DNA of 64,000 nt from Microbacteriaceae bacterium 3FA27C10. Its GTDB lineage: Bacteria > Actinomycetota > Actinomycetes > Actinomycetales > Microbacteriaceae. Positions 16,595 through 25,228 of this stretch are shown piece after piece; within the stretch, counting starts at the first letter, position 1, and every line of letters starts with the position of its first letter. The position numbers and the translations under genes are program-made. The notes beneath the pieces are model-generated. The model did not search any database. It was not told where the DNA came from and saw nothing but the letters and a program-made list of their open reading frames with translations. The stretch lies in the NCBI GenBank assembly GCA_005502775.1, contig SCNI01000003.1:101769-165768 (forward strand). Reading direction: 5' to 3'.

Positions 16595-17476
16595 ATGAAC
16601 ACCGCAGCATCCGATCTCGCCAGTCTCCCCGGCGGCACCTGGCCCCTGGGCGGCACCACCGTCACCCGCTTCGGCTACGGCGCCATGCAACTCGCCGGCC
16701 CGTGGGTGTTCGGCCCGCCGAACGACCACGACGGCGCCGTCGCCGTGCTGCGCGAAGCCGTCTCGCGGGGCATCACCCACATCGACACCTCGGAGACCTA
16801 CGGCCCCCGCGTGGTGAACGAGCTGATCCGCGAGGCCCTGCACCCGTACGCCGAGAACCTCTTCCTCGCCACCAAGGCCGGCGGCCGTCGGGATGCGCAA
16901 GGCGGCTGGCCGAGCGCGCGCCGGCCCGACGAGCTCCGCCGGCAGATCGACGACAACCTCGAAACCCTCGGCGTCGACGTGCTCGACCTCGTGCACCTCC
17001 GCCTCGGCGATGCGAACGGGCCTGTGCCGGAGCGCGTCACCGAGGCGTTCGAGACGCTCGTCGACCTGCAGCGCCAGGGGGTCATCCGCAACCTCGGCGT
17101 CAGCAACGCCACGGCGGCGCAGGTGGAGGAGGCGCAGTCGATCGCTCCGATCGTCTCGGTGCAGAACGGCTACAACCTCGCGGTGCGCCACGACGACGCC
17201 CTGATCGATCGGCTCGCCGCCGAGGGTGTGGCGTACATCCCGTTCTTCCCGCTCGGCGGGTTCACGCCGTTGCAGTCGGATGCCCTCTCCGCCGTCGCGA
17301 CGCGGCTCGGCTCGACGCCCATGTCGGTCGCGCTGGCGTGGCTGCTGCAGCGCTCGCCGAACATCCTGCTCATCGCCGGTACGTCGTCGGTCGCCCACCT
17401 CCGGGAGAACATCGCGGGCGCCGGCCTCGCCCTCTCGGAGCAGGACGTCGCCGAGCTGAACGCCCTCGCCCGCTGA
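16595..17476 (+). CDS. Aldo/keto reductase
   Basis: 293 residues, (beta/alpha)8 barrel. Visible motifs are GYGAMQLAGPWVFG, THIDTSETYGPRVVNELIREAL with catalytic Asp and Tyr, LFLATKAGG with Lys, the DVLDLVHLRL segment, and the NADPH-binding IAGTSSVAHLRENI near the end. The usual His that follows the HLRL strand is not in its canonical context. It reduces aldehydes or ketones with NADPH; substrate unknown. GAAAGG lies 8-13 nt before the ATG. Probably induced by electrophiles through the divergent HxlR protein. Confidence 0.9.
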   Translation: MNTAASDLASLPGGTWPLGGTTVTRFGYGAMQLAGPWVFGPPNDHDGAVAVLREAVSRGITHIDTSETYGPRVVNELIREALHPYAENLFLATKAGGRRDAQGGWPSARRPDELRRQIDDNLETLGVDVLDLVHLRLGDANGPVPERVTEAFETLVDLQRQGVIRNLGVSNATAAQVEEAQSIAPIVSVQNGYNLAVRHDDALIDRLAAEGVAYIPFFPLGGFTPLQSDALSAVATRLGSTPMSVALAWLLQRSPNILLIAGTSSVAHLRENIAGAGLALSEQDVAELNALAR

Positions 17477-17625
17477 GTCGGCTGCAGCCCGTCGTATTCA
17501 GGCCGCTCGTGCCGACCCGGCGAGGTGCGGCACTGCGCCGTCGTCAACATCTTCTCCGGGTGACCCCTGGCGGGATTCCCGGTCGGGCGTAGCGTGTGGA
17601 GCCTCACCAGCGAATGGAGCGCACC

Positions 17626-18111
17626 ATGACCGGAACCGACGACATCGAGACCCTGGCGAAGCTGCTCGACGATTTCCCCCTCACGATGATCGTGACTCTC
17701 GACGACGACGGGCATCCGGTGTCGCAGCCGTTCGCCATGCAGCAGCAGCACCACCGCTTCGACGGCGATCTGTGGTTCCTGGTCAGCGCCGAGTCGTCGA
17801 CGGCGACTCGCCTCGAGAAGAACCCGATCGTGAACCTGGCCTTCAGCTCGAACGGCTCGTGGGTGTCGGTCACCGGCCACGCCGAGCTCACCACCGAGCA
17901 GAGCTACGTCGACGAGATGTGGGACCCGAGCGTCGAAGCCTGGTTCCCCGGCGGCCGAACCGACCCGTCCGTCCGGGCTCTGATCGTGCACACCGACTCG
18001 GCCGAATACTGGGACACCCCCGGCTCCACCATCGCCACGGTCTTCAGCTTCGTGAAGTCGAAGGTCACCGGCACGCCCATCGAGATCGACAACGAGAAGC
18101 TCGACCTCTGA
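17626..18111 (+). CDS. Pyridoxamine 5'-phosphate oxidase-like (general stress protein 26 type)
   Basis: 161 residues from ATG 17626, chosen because GGAGCG precedes it; two earlier in-frame starts have no ribosome site. It is a split-barrel flavin-binding domain: LLDDFPLTMIVTLDDDGHPVSQPFAMQ, LWFLVSAESSTATRLEKNPIVNLAFSS, WVSVTGHAEL. This pattern fits the Pyrid_ox_like/GS26 family, which binds FMN or FAD. Physiological role unknown. Confidence 0.87.
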   Translation: MTGTDDIETLAKLLDDFPLTMIVTLDDDGHPVSQPFAMQQQHHRFDGDLWFLVSAESSTATRLEKNPIVNLAFSSNGSWVSVTGHAELTTEQSYVDEMWDPSVEAWFPGGRTDPSVRALIVHTDSAEYWDTPGSTIATVFSFVKSKVTGTPIEIDNEKLDL

Positions 18112-18276
18112 GACCAGGGCCCGGGCGTCGAGAGTCGACTCACGTCGAATGCTCGGCTGAGGTTGTGGTCAGACACGAGCCACCCGCCCGTCGACAGGCG
18201 CACCGTTCATCATGCCGGAGCGGTCGCCGACGGCGCCTGGCGACAAGACAGGCGCGACCGGCTATAGTCCCCAGCT

Positions 18277-18831
18277 ATGCGCATCGTCGTCTCCGGAACC
18301 CACGCGAGCGGCAAGAGCACCCTCGTCGCCGACTTCTGCGCAGCGCACCCGGAGTTCGACCACCTGCCCGACCCCTTCGAGCTGCTCGACGAATTCGACG
18401 ACCAGCCCGGCGCATCCTCGTTCCTCACCCAACTGGCCGCGAGCGCGCGGCGGCTCGAGGGCCTCGACCCACACAGCGAGGTGATCGCCGAGCGCGGCCC
18501 CCTCGACTTCCTGGCCTACCTAGTCGCTTTGGAGAGCCTGGGCCGCGTCCGCCTCCCCGAGGAGGTGATCGAGCGAGCGGAGGCCATCACGCGCGCTGCC
18601 ATGCAGCACGTCGACCTCGTGCTGCTGCTGCCGCTGAACTCCGCCGACGAGATCTGGGTGCACCCGGAGGAGGACCTTTCCTTGCGCGCGGCCATGAACG
18701 ACGCCCTGCTCGAGCTCGGCGACGACCCCGAGTTGATCGGCGACCGGGCCCTCACCGTGGAACTCACCGGCGACAGGCAGGCGCGCCTCCGAGCCCTGGA
18801 GTCCGCGATCGACCAGCTGCACGGCCGATGA
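18277..18831 (+). CDS. AAA-type ATP-binding protein / small-molecule kinase-like P-loop protein
   Basis: 184 residues. The Walker A loop GTHASGKST is at residues 7-15 and an ERGPLDFLAYLVAL segment follows, as in NadR-like and deoxynucleoside kinase-like P-loop proteins. Substrate not identifiable. A TATAGT -10 box at 18261-18266 lies 10 nt before the ATG. Its stop overlaps the next start (ATGA), linking it to an Imm5-like protein. Confidence 0.82.
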   Translation: MRIVVSGTHASGKSTLVADFCAAHPEFDHLPDPFELLDEFDDQPGASSFLTQLAASARRLEGLDPHSEVIAERGPLDFLAYLVALESLGRVRLPEEVIERAEAITRAAMQHVDLVLLLPLNSADEIWVHPEEDLSLRAAMNDALLELGDDPELIGDRALTVELTGDRQARLRALESAIDQLHGR

Positions 18832-19373
18832 ACGCGCACGCGGGTGTTCGCGCGGTCTCGCCGCAGACGCTCACCGAGCACGACCGCCGCCTGGTTGCCG
18901 CGTGGGCGGCCGACTGCGCCGAGCGGGTGCTGCCGCTTTTCGAGGCCGAGGCTCCGGATGACGACCGCCCCCGCGATGCCGTCGCGCGAGCCCGGGCATT
19001 CTCGAGGGGCGAGCTGGATGCGGCGGGAGAGATCCGCAGACGATTCGTCGCGAACCGCGCGGCGCACGCGGTCAGCGCGCCCGCGGCCAAGTCGGCGGCC
19101 TGGTCTGCCGGCCAGGCGTCGGGGGTCGCACACATGGGAGCGCATGCGCTCGGCGCCGCGGCCTATGCCGCCAAGGCCGCCGCTCTGGCCGAGCCGGAGG
19201 GCGGTGGCCCCGCCGAGATCGCCTGGCAGCTCGCGCACCTGAGCGATTCGGTGCGCGCGGCACTGAAGCGCCTGCCCCTACTGGGCGCAGACCCGTCGGG
19301 GCCGCTCGGTGCCGGGCTGCTCGCATCCGGAGCGCTCGGCGCGAACGTCCGCGCCATCCAGGCCGCCCTCTGA
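18828..19373 (+). CDS. Imm5-like putative immunity protein
   Basis: 181 residues, all helical and very Ala-rich. The pattern RFVANRAAHAVSAPAAKSAAWSAGQASGVAHMGAHALGAAAYAAKAA matches the Imm5-like group annotated as putative immunity proteins in Actinobacteria. No toxin gene lies nearby, and it is translationally coupled to the upstream P-loop ATPase. Protective function is from family naming only. Confidence 0.65.
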   Translation: MNAHAGVRAVSPQTLTEHDRRLVAAWAADCAERVLPLFEAEAPDDDRPRDAVARARAFSRGELDAAGEIRRRFVANRAAHAVSAPAAKSAAWSAGQASGVAHMGAHALGAAAYAAKAAALAEPEGGGPAEIAWQLAHLSDSVRAALKRLPLLGADPSGPLGAGLLASGALGANVRAIQAAL

Positions 19374-19461
19374 GCCCCGTCCCGAGTGCCTGAACTGCTT
19401 CACGACAGCGCGACCGCTGCCGGCGCCCGGAACCGAGCGACCGCGCCTCCGCGCGAACCGC

Positions 19462-19941
19462 TCAGCTCGCGTCGAGCCGCGCCGCCACCTCCGGCGGGAA
19501 TCCGCCGGTCGAGATCGGGCTCCACCGCGTCGGCGTGATCCGCAGCAGCGACTTGCCTTGCAGCATCATGGCCTCTCGGTACTCCTCCCAGTCGGGGTGC
19601 TCGCCCGAGATGCACCGGAAGTAGTCCACCAGTCCCTCGACGGCCTCGGGGACGTGCAGCACCTCCGCCTCGCCATCCACCTGGATCCACGCGCCGTCCC
19701 ACTCGTCCGACAGCACCAGCACGGATGCTGCCGGGCGACGCGCGGCGTTGCGGGCCTTGGCCCGCCCCGGGTAGGTGGAGATCACGATCCGCCCGTGGTC
19801 GTCGACGCCGCCGGTGACCGGCGACATCTGGGGCCGGCCGTCGGCGCGCGTGGTGGCGACGAGCATTCGGTGCCGTGGTCGCACGAAGTCGAGCATGCCG
19901 TCGCGGTCGACGGTGGTGTTGGTGGAGATCGTTCTGGCCAT
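19462..19941 (-). CDS. PPOX-class F420-dependent oxidoreductase
   Basis: 159 residues, split-barrel fold. MLDFVRPRHRMLVATTRADGRPQMSPVTGGVDDHGRIVISTYPGRAKARNAARRP is the typical start of actinobacterial F420 or flavin PPOX enzymes. The central VLVLSDEWDGAWIQVDGEAEVL strand is intact. Such proteins use F420H2 to reduce or degrade small heterocycles. Substrate unknown. Confidence 0.88.
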   Translation of the reverse strand: MARTISTNTTVDRDGMLDFVRPRHRMLVATTRADGRPQMSPVTGGVDDHGRIVISTYPGRAKARNAARRPAASVLVLSDEWDGAWIQVDGEAEVLHVPEAVEGLVDYFRCISGEHPDWEEYREAMMLQGKSLLRITPTRWSPISTGGFPPEVAARLDAS

Positions 19942-20007
19942 GCCTCAACGCTAGGCGACGGATGCCGCGTTCCCGGCCGCTCGGCCGCCCGGCGATCGGC
20001 ACCCGGC

Positions 20008-20619
20008 CTACACCGCAGCCGCCCGCCGTCGGGCGGCGATCGACGCGTGCGCCCGTTGGCCCGCGGTCTTGCGCACGTGCGACTCGAGCACGTCGAAGCC
20101 CGCCGCGTCGAGCTGCCCGCCGAGCTCGTCGACGGGCCAACGGTAGGCCGTCAGTACCGCGTGCGCGAACTCTTCGACCAGCGGTCCCTCGAAGAACCCG
20201 ATCAGCAGCGTGCCCCCGGGCCGCACGGCCCGCGCGAACTCGCGCAGCGGAACCTGAATATCCTCGGGCTCGACGTGGATGAGCGAGTACCACGACAGCA
20301 ACCCGCCGAGTCCCGCGTCGTCGCCGCCCAGCGCATCGAGGCTGCCGAGCGCGAAGTCCACGGTGGGGTAGGCCGATCGGGCGTGCGCGACGAACTCCGG
20401 CACCTGGTCGAGACCCCGAACGGACGCGCCCTGCTGGGCGAGAAGATTGGTCCAGTGACCGGGTCCGCAGCCCGCATCGAGAAGCTCGCCCTCGACGCTG
20501 TTCGCCCAGGTGCACACGATCTGCCGGTCTGACGGATGCACGGCCCCCATCGATCCCAAGACCTCGATGTACTCCGCTGCCCGCCGCGAATACGCCGCGC
20601 GGCTTGCGCTGTCGCTCAT
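20008..20619 (-). CDS. Class I SAM-dependent methyltransferase
   Basis: 203 residues. Motif I LLDAGCGPGHWTNLL (~residues 46-60), acidic GLDQVPEFVAHAR, then a SWYSLIHVEPEDIQVPLREFARAVRPGGTLLIGFF segment make a clear class I Rossmann fold. Substrate not deducible. It has no operon partner: the next gene downstream is on the same strand but 67 bp away, and the upstream neighbour is divergent. Confidence 0.9.
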   Translation of the reverse strand: MSDSASRAAYSRRAAEYIEVLGSMGAVHPSDRQIVCTWANSVEGELLDAGCGPGHWTNLLAQQGASVRGLDQVPEFVAHARSAYPTVDFALGSLDALGGDDAGLGGLLSWYSLIHVEPEDIQVPLREFARAVRPGGTLLIGFFEGPLVEEFAHAVLTAYRWPVDELGGQLDAAGFDVLESHVRKTAGQRAHASIAARRRAAAV

Positions 20620-20683
20620 CCGAATCGTCCTCCCGGCTCACCGCGTGTCACATCCATGATCCACCTCCATCAGACTGGCCTGT

Positions 20684-21919
20684 ATGCCCCGCTCGTCCTC
20701 CCCGCTCGTCGAGGTTCTGCGCACCAAGAACACCGGGTACCTGCTGTTCACGTCGTTGCTCGGCCGTCTGCCCGGTGCGATGGCCGCCCTCGCGATCGTG
20801 CAGCTGGTGCGCTCGACGAGCGGCGACTTCGGCTTCGCCGGCCTCATCACCGCGGTCTACGTGGTCGCCGGCGCGGTGGGCCAGCCGCTTCTCGGCCGGC
20901 TGATCGACCGCTTCGGCCAGGTCGCCATCCTGGCTGTCAGCGGCATCCTGAGCTTTCTGGCCTTCACCGGCATGGCTCTGACCCTCGCCCCGCTGCCGGG
21001 CCTGGCGGTGGCGCTCGCCGCGGCCGCCGGGGTGTTCACGCCGCCGCTCGAGCCGGCGCTCCGGGCGTTGTGGCCGCGGCTCGTGGCGCCGGGCCCGCAG
21101 CTGAAGGCGGCGTTCAGCCTGGATGCCGGCGCCCAGGAGATCATCTTCATCGTCGGCCCGCTGCTCACCGTCGTCGGCATCGCGGTCTTCGGCCCGGTCG
21201 GCAACCTGCTGTTCGCGGGAGCGCTCGGTCTGGTCGGGGCGCTCGCCTTCATCCTCAACCCCGCGCCGCGCGCGGCCTCGGCTCAGCGCCGTAGTGGTGC
21301 CGCCGGCCATCCGGGCATCCGTTCGCCCATCCTCATTCCCGCGGTCGCGCGGGTCGCCGTGTTCACGTTCGGCATCGGTGTGCCCGTCGGTGCGCTGACC
21401 ATCGTGGCGACCGCATCGGAGGCGGTCCGCGCCAGCGAGGGGCTCGCCGGGTGGATCCTCGCCGTGAACGCGCTCGGCGCCCTCGTCGGCGCCACCGTCG
21501 TCGGCGTCCGCCCTCTGGGTTCGACGCCGGCGCGCCTGCTCACCGTGTGCGGTGTGCTCCTCGCCGTCGGCTATCTCCCGCTCGCCGCCACCGCGCTCCC
21601 CACGTGGGCGTTCGTGATCGCCGCCGGTGTCTCCGGCCTGATGCTCCCGCCGACCCTGGGTCAGGTCTTCGAACGGATCTCGCAACTCAGCCCCGCCGCC
21701 GCGCTCACGGAGGCGAACGGCTGGGTCGTCAGCGCCATGACCCTCGGGGTCGGGGCGGGCACCCTGGTGGCGGGCGCGGTCGTCGGTGCGGCCGGTACCT
21801 CCACGGTGACGTGGGTCGTGCTCGGCGCGTCAGCCCTCACGGTCGTGGTGTCGTTCGTGGTCGCGCCCGGCCGCTCGGCCATCGCCTCGGCCGCTGCTCG
21901 TCGGCCCGGTCAGCGGTGA
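20684..21919 (+). CDS. MFS transporter
   Basis: 411 residues with about 12 hydrophobic segments. Loop 2-3 has the MFS motif as GQPLLGRLIDRFGQ. The middle ATASEAVRASEGLAGWILAVNALG segment and Ala/Pro-rich helices resemble drug or metabolite efflux permeases. Substrate unknown. It converges with the TetR gene, overlapping it by 10 bp at the ends. Confidence 0.9.
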   Translation: MPRSSSPLVEVLRTKNTGYLLFTSLLGRLPGAMAALAIVQLVRSTSGDFGFAGLITAVYVVAGAVGQPLLGRLIDRFGQVAILAVSGILSFLAFTGMALTLAPLPGLAVALAAAAGVFTPPLEPALRALWPRLVAPGPQLKAAFSLDAGAQEIIFIVGPLLTVVGIAVFGPVGNLLFAGALGLVGALAFILNPAPRAASAQRRSGAAGHPGIRSPILIPAVARVAVFTFGIGVPVGALTIVATASEAVRASEGLAGWILAVNALGALVGATVVGVRPLGSTPARLLTVCGVLLAVGYLPLAATALPTWAFVIAAGVSGLMLPPTLGQVFERISQLSPAAALTEANGWVVSAMTLGVGAGTLVAGAVVGAAGTSTVTWVVLGASALTVVVSFVVAPGRSAIASAAARRPGQR

Positions 21920-22485
21920 AGCGGTGCCGCTGACTGCTGGTCGGGCAGGGCTGCCAGGGCGAGGTCGGCGATGGCCAGCACCTCCTCCGTGGAGCCGCCG
22001 TCTCGGGCGCACCCGGACATCCCGCGCATGACCGCCATCAGGAACGACGCCAGCTGATCCGGCGAGGTAGTCGTGGGGAGGTCGCCGTCGGCGACCCCGC
22101 GGGCGATCCGTTCGGAGAGGCGGCGCTGGAGCTCCTCCCGCTGCGCGACCAGGCGGGGTTCGGTCAGCATGAGGCAGCCGAGTGGAGTCGTGCCGGCGGT
22201 GTGCGCACGGGCGGTGCCGTCGAGGATGGTCGTGACGGCCTCGCGCACAGTCGGGAGCTGGGCGGCGGTGTCGACGGCGTCACAGATCCGCTGGAAGTAC
22301 ACGGCGGAGGCTTCTTCGAACAGCGTCTCCTTGTCGCCGAACGCCGCGTAGAGGCTCGGGGGAGTCACACCCATCGCACTCGTCAGCATCGCGATGCTGG
22401 TCTCGTCGTAGCCGGCGCGCCAGAAGAGCTCGATGGCCGCCGCCAGTGCGGCATCGCGATCGAAGCTCCGGGGTCTGCCTGCCAT
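21910..22485 (-). CDS. TetR/AcrR-family repressor
   Basis: 191 residues. The N-terminal helix-turn-helix is AGRPRSFDRDAALAAAIELFWRAGYDETSIAMLTSAMGVTPPSLYAAFGDKETLF. The ligand domain (GCLMLTEPRLVAQREELQRRLSERIARGV) matches the TetR_C subgroup that controls small oxidoreductases. Divergent from an SDR gene with two palindromic sites between them, so it almost certainly represses both. Confidence 0.93.
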   Translation of the reverse strand: MAGRPRSFDRDAALAAAIELFWRAGYDETSIAMLTSAMGVTPPSLYAAFGDKETLFEEASAVYFQRICDAVDTAAQLPTVREAVTTILDGTARAHTAGTTPLGCLMLTEPRLVAQREELQRRLSERIARGVADGDLPTTTSPDQLASFLMAVMRGMSGCARDGGSTEEVLAIADLALAALPDQQSAAPLHR

Positions 22486-22500
22486 GGCTCCAGCATAGCG

Positions 22501-22555
22501 TAGCGATCACTACAGAATGTGATACCGTCGGGATCGCAAATCGTAGTGATCGCTA
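22501..22555. promoter_or_regulatory. Two TetR operators as a perfect inverted pair
   Basis: TAGCGATCACTAC at 22501-22513 and its exact reverse complement GTAGTGATCGCTA at 22543-22555 flank the divergent promoters. Each half contains a near-palindrome (TAG-y-GATC-r-CTA), so each is a likely dimer site, spaced 43 bp centre to centre (about four helical turns). Confidence 0.85.
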
Positions 22556-22570
22556 TAGAAAGAGATTCTC

Positions 22571-23296
22571 ATGCAGTTGAAGAACGCCGTCGTGCTGGTG
22601 ACCGGAGCCAACCGGGGCATCGGATCGGAATTCGTCGCCCAGCTCAAGAAGCGCGGCGCGGCCAAGATCTACGCCGCCTCCCGCAAGCCCGGCGCCGTCG
22701 AGGCAGGCGTCGACGGTGTCGTGCCGATCACGCTCGACATCACGGATCCCCTGCAGATCGCGGCCGCAGCCGAGGCCGCCGGCGACGTGCAAGTGCTGAT
22801 CAACAACGCGGGAATCTCCACGAACACCTCGCTGGTCTCGGGTGACGTGGCCAGCATCCGGCGCGAGATGGACACGAACTTCTTCGGCCCCCTGCTCATG
22901 ACGCAGGCCTTCGCGCCCATCCTCAAGAGCAACGGCGGCGGCGCCATCCTGAACGTCGTCTCGGCGCTGTCGTGGTTCACCTCGCCCGGTGCCGGAGCCT
23001 ATGCCGCATCCAAGGCGGCAGCCTGGCAGCTCACCGACAGCACCCGCCTCGAGCTCGCCGCCCAGGGCACGCACGTCGTCGGCGTGCACATGGGTCTCGT
23101 CGACACCGACATGGCCGCGGGTTCTCAGGCGCCGAAGATCGCCCCGAGCGCACTCGCGGCGGCCGGCCTGGATGCGATCGAGTCCGGCCTCGACGAGGTT
23201 CTCGCCGACGACTGGGCCCGCTTCGTCAAGTCGGGCCTCGCGCTCGCCCCCTCGGAGCGCTACGCCCAGCTGTTCGCGGCGCAGTCGGGCAGCTGA
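22571..23296 (+). CDS. SDR-family short-chain oxidoreductase
   Basis: 241 residues. The cofactor loop VTGANRGIGSEF, the LINNAGIS motif and the catalytic Ser...Tyr-x3-Lys (AGAYAASKAAAWQL) are intact. Substrate unknown. AAAGAGA lies shortly before the ATG. Control by the divergent TetR protein is strongly suggested by the operators immediately upstream. Confidence 0.93.
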   Translation: MQLKNAVVLVTGANRGIGSEFVAQLKKRGAAKIYAASRKPGAVEAGVDGVVPITLDITDPLQIAAAAEAAGDVQVLINNAGISTNTSLVSGDVASIRREMDTNFFGPLLMTQAFAPILKSNGGGAILNVVSALSWFTSPGAGAYAASKAAAWQLTDSTRLELAAQGTHVVGVHMGLVDTDMAAGSQAPKIAPSALAAAGLDAIESGLDEVLADDWARFVKSGLALAPSERYAQLFAAQSGS

Positions 23297-23364
23297 CCGG
23301 GCAGCGCGGGTAGCCTGGTCGCGAACCAGCGAATCGTCCCGCCGGCATCGAAGGAGAGCACCGG

Positions 23365-23934
23365 ATGCGCCCACTGCGTTATGGAATCAACGTCACCCTC
23401 GACGGCTGCGTGCACCACGAGGCGGGAATCGCGCCCGACGAGGAGTCGATGCGCTACTGGACCGCCGAGATCGACCGGGCGGACGCCCTGCTCTACGGCC
23501 GGGTCACCTACGAGATGATGGAGTCGGCCTGGCGCCGACCCGCCACGGGCCCGTGGCCGGACTGGATGGACGAGTGGGACATCCCGTTCGCTGGAGTCAT
23601 CGACGCCACGAAGAAGTACGTCGTGTCGAGCACCCTCGACGTGGCCGACGTCGACTGGAACGCCGAGCTCCTGCGCGGCGACCTGGCCGACGCGGTCCGG
23701 CGGCTCAAGGAGGAGCCGGGCGGGCCGCTGTCCGTCGGCGGCGTGACGCTGCCCCTGGCGTTGGCCGACCTGGGACTCATCGACGAATACGCGTTCGTCG
23801 TGCATCCGGTGATCGCCGGCCACGGCCCCACCCTGTTCGCCGGCCTGCGCGACCGCGTCGAGCTTAAGCTCGTCGACCGCCAGGAGTTCCGCTCGGGCGC
23901 GGTCGCGCTGCGCTACCGCCCGGCCACCGCGTGA
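23365..23934 (+). CDS. Dihydrofolate-reductase-fold (RibD C-terminal) protein
   Basis: 189 residues. Visible blocks are YGINVTLDGCVHHEAG, DALLYGRVTYEMMESAW, KYVVSSTLDVADVDW and GPLSVGGVTLPLALADLGLIDEYAFVVHPVIAGHGPTLF, which is the RibD_C/YyaP pattern. These are NADPH-binding reductases of unknown substrate. GAAGGAGAG precedes the ATG at 23365. Confidence 0.9.
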   Translation: MRPLRYGINVTLDGCVHHEAGIAPDEESMRYWTAEIDRADALLYGRVTYEMMESAWRRPATGPWPDWMDEWDIPFAGVIDATKKYVVSSTLDVADVDWNAELLRGDLADAVRRLKEEPGGPLSVGGVTLPLALADLGLIDEYAFVVHPVIAGHGPTLFAGLRDRVELKLVDRQEFRSGAVALRYRPATA

Positions 23935-24190
23935 GTTCTAGACAAACCGATCGATGGCCGTCTGAATTGGCATTTGGGGGACTCGGCGACTGCGTTCCTG
24001 TTTTATGACTAACGCAGTTACCCATAGTTCAGACCAATCGAGATTATGGGCACAGCGAAAGTCCTGCGGCGCCGTTGGAAGCAACGAGAGTGCACAACAC
24101 GTCTCGCCAGTGCCCATCAGAGTGGGCAAGGTCCACTCCCTGCGCGAATCACATAGTCATGAATCCTCGTCGCACCGCTACCCTTGAGGC

Positions 24191-24415
24191 ATGTCCCTGT
24201 TGGATCGCATCGTGGTCAACCCGGAGGTCGTTCACGGCCGTCCGGCCGTTCGCGGCACCCGCGTCCGTGTGACCGACGTGCTTTCGCTGCTGGCCGCTGG
24301 CGCGACTGAAGCCGAGATTCTCGAGGACTACCCGTACCTGACGGCAGACGACATCCGGGCCTGCCTTGCGTACGCGGCTGCTCAGGCGGACCACCCGATC
24401 ATGCTCGCGTCCTAG
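24191..24415 (+). CDS. DUF433-family antitoxin
   Basis: 74 residues. The family signature is complete: DRIVVNPEVVHGRPAVRGTRVRVTDVLSLLAAGATEAEILEDYPYLTADDIRACLAYAA. DUF433 proteins are the VapB-type partners of DUF5615 PIN-like toxins. ATG follows TACCCT by ~6 nt (leaderless). The toxin gene starts 3 bp after its stop. Confidence 0.92.
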   Translation: MSLLDRIVVNPEVVHGRPAVRGTRVRVTDVLSLLAAGATEAEILEDYPYLTADDIRACLAYAAAQADHPIMLAS

Positions 24416-24418
24416 CCG

Positions 24419-24748
24419 GTGCGCTTCCTGGTCGACGCTCAACTGCCGCCGGCGCTTGCCCGCATGCTGTCAGCGCATGGTCACCATGCGGAGCATGTGA
24501 CCGACATCGGCCCGGCGGATGCGCCGGACCGCGAGCTATGGCGTTACGCCTTTGAGCACAACGCCGTCCTCGTCACGAAAGACGAGGACTTCCCCAGCAT
24601 GCTCGTCCTCGGCGGCGAAGCGCCTGCGATTGTGTGGATCCGTGTCGGTAACACTCGTCGCCGCGCACTGATCGAGTGGTTTGAGCCGCTGATCGACAGT
24701 GTGGTCGAGATGATCGAGTCCGGCAACGATCTCGTCGAGCTTCGCTGA
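24419..24748 (+). CDS. DUF5615 (Mut7-C-like) PIN-like toxin
   Basis: 109 residues, GTG start 3 bp after the antitoxin stop. MRFLVDAQLPPALARMLSAHGHHAEHVTDIG, then NAVLVTKDEDFPSMLVLGG and IVWIRVGNTRRR match DUF5615. The acidic Asp6 and TKDEDF residues match those thought to form the PIN-like nuclease site. Likely an RNase toxin neutralised by the DUF433 protein. Confidence 0.9.
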   Translation: MRFLVDAQLPPALARMLSAHGHHAEHVTDIGPADAPDRELWRYAFEHNAVLVTKDEDFPSMLVLGGEAPAIVWIRVGNTRRRALIEWFEPLIDSVVEMIESGNDLVELR

Positions 24749-24757
24749 CACGCATCC

Positions 24758-25102
24758 TCAGCGCTCCCGCTCCTCCAAGAACGCACTCACCTTCCGATGC
24801 GTCTCGCTCAGCCGCTCGATCCGCTCCGCCAGCCCCGCCCGCACCTGCACGAGCTGCTCCGCGAGCGCCTCGTGCGCATCCGCCGGCGCCTCCCCGGTGC
24901 ACGCCAGCACCGACACCACGACCTCCCGCGGAAAGTCCATCCCGAACAGCATCTGGATGATCTCCGCCCGCTCCACCGTCGAGTCGTCGTACTCGCGATA
25001 CCCGTTCGACTCGCGTCGCGCCGAGATGAGCCCGTGCTGCTCGTAGTACCGCAGCGACCGCGCGCTCACCCCGCTGCGCCGGCTGACCTCGCCGATCCTC
25101 AT
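24758..25102 (-). CDS. MerR-family transcriptional regulator
   Basis: 114 residues from ATG 25102 (MRIGEVSRRSGVSARSLRYYEQHGLISARR), followed by a coiled-coil helix and a short effector tail. The frame stays open 132 bp further upstream, but that part encodes a low-complexity VTRVARVAP stretch from a 9-bp tandem repeat and is unlikely to be protein. It is divergent from an esterase gene, its likely target. Confidence 0.9.
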   Translation of the reverse strand: MRIGEVSRRSGVSARSLRYYEQHGLISARRESNGYREYDDSTVERAEIIQMLFGMDFPREVVVSVLACTGEAPADAHEALAEQLVQVRAGLAERIERLSETHRKVSAFLEERER

Positions 25103-25106
25103 CGCA

Positions 25107-25160
25107 CGCGCGACCGGCGCGACCCGCGCGACCCGTGTGACGCGCGTGACGTGTTTGACC
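25107..25160. repeat. Six tandem 9-bp repeats upstream of the MerR gene
   Basis: Six consecutive units related to CGCGCGACC run from 25107 to 25160 in the 5' region of the MerR gene. The first three units differ by one base and the later ones drift (CGTGTGACG, CGCGTGACG, TGTTTGACC). The last unit abuts TTGACATGATGTGAGAG, a plausible promoter for the divergent esterase. Could be a multimerised binding site or a slippage product. Confidence 0.75.
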
Positions 25161-25228
25161 TTGACATGATGTGAGAGTCTAGCGTGACGGTGTCCGGGCG
25201 AGATCCGCCCCGACCCGAAGGATGTCTG

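Noticed and set aside
24005..24187. 60-codon ORF before the DUF433 gene
   Set aside because: No ribosome site, no family resemblance, and it runs into the promoter of the antitoxin gene.
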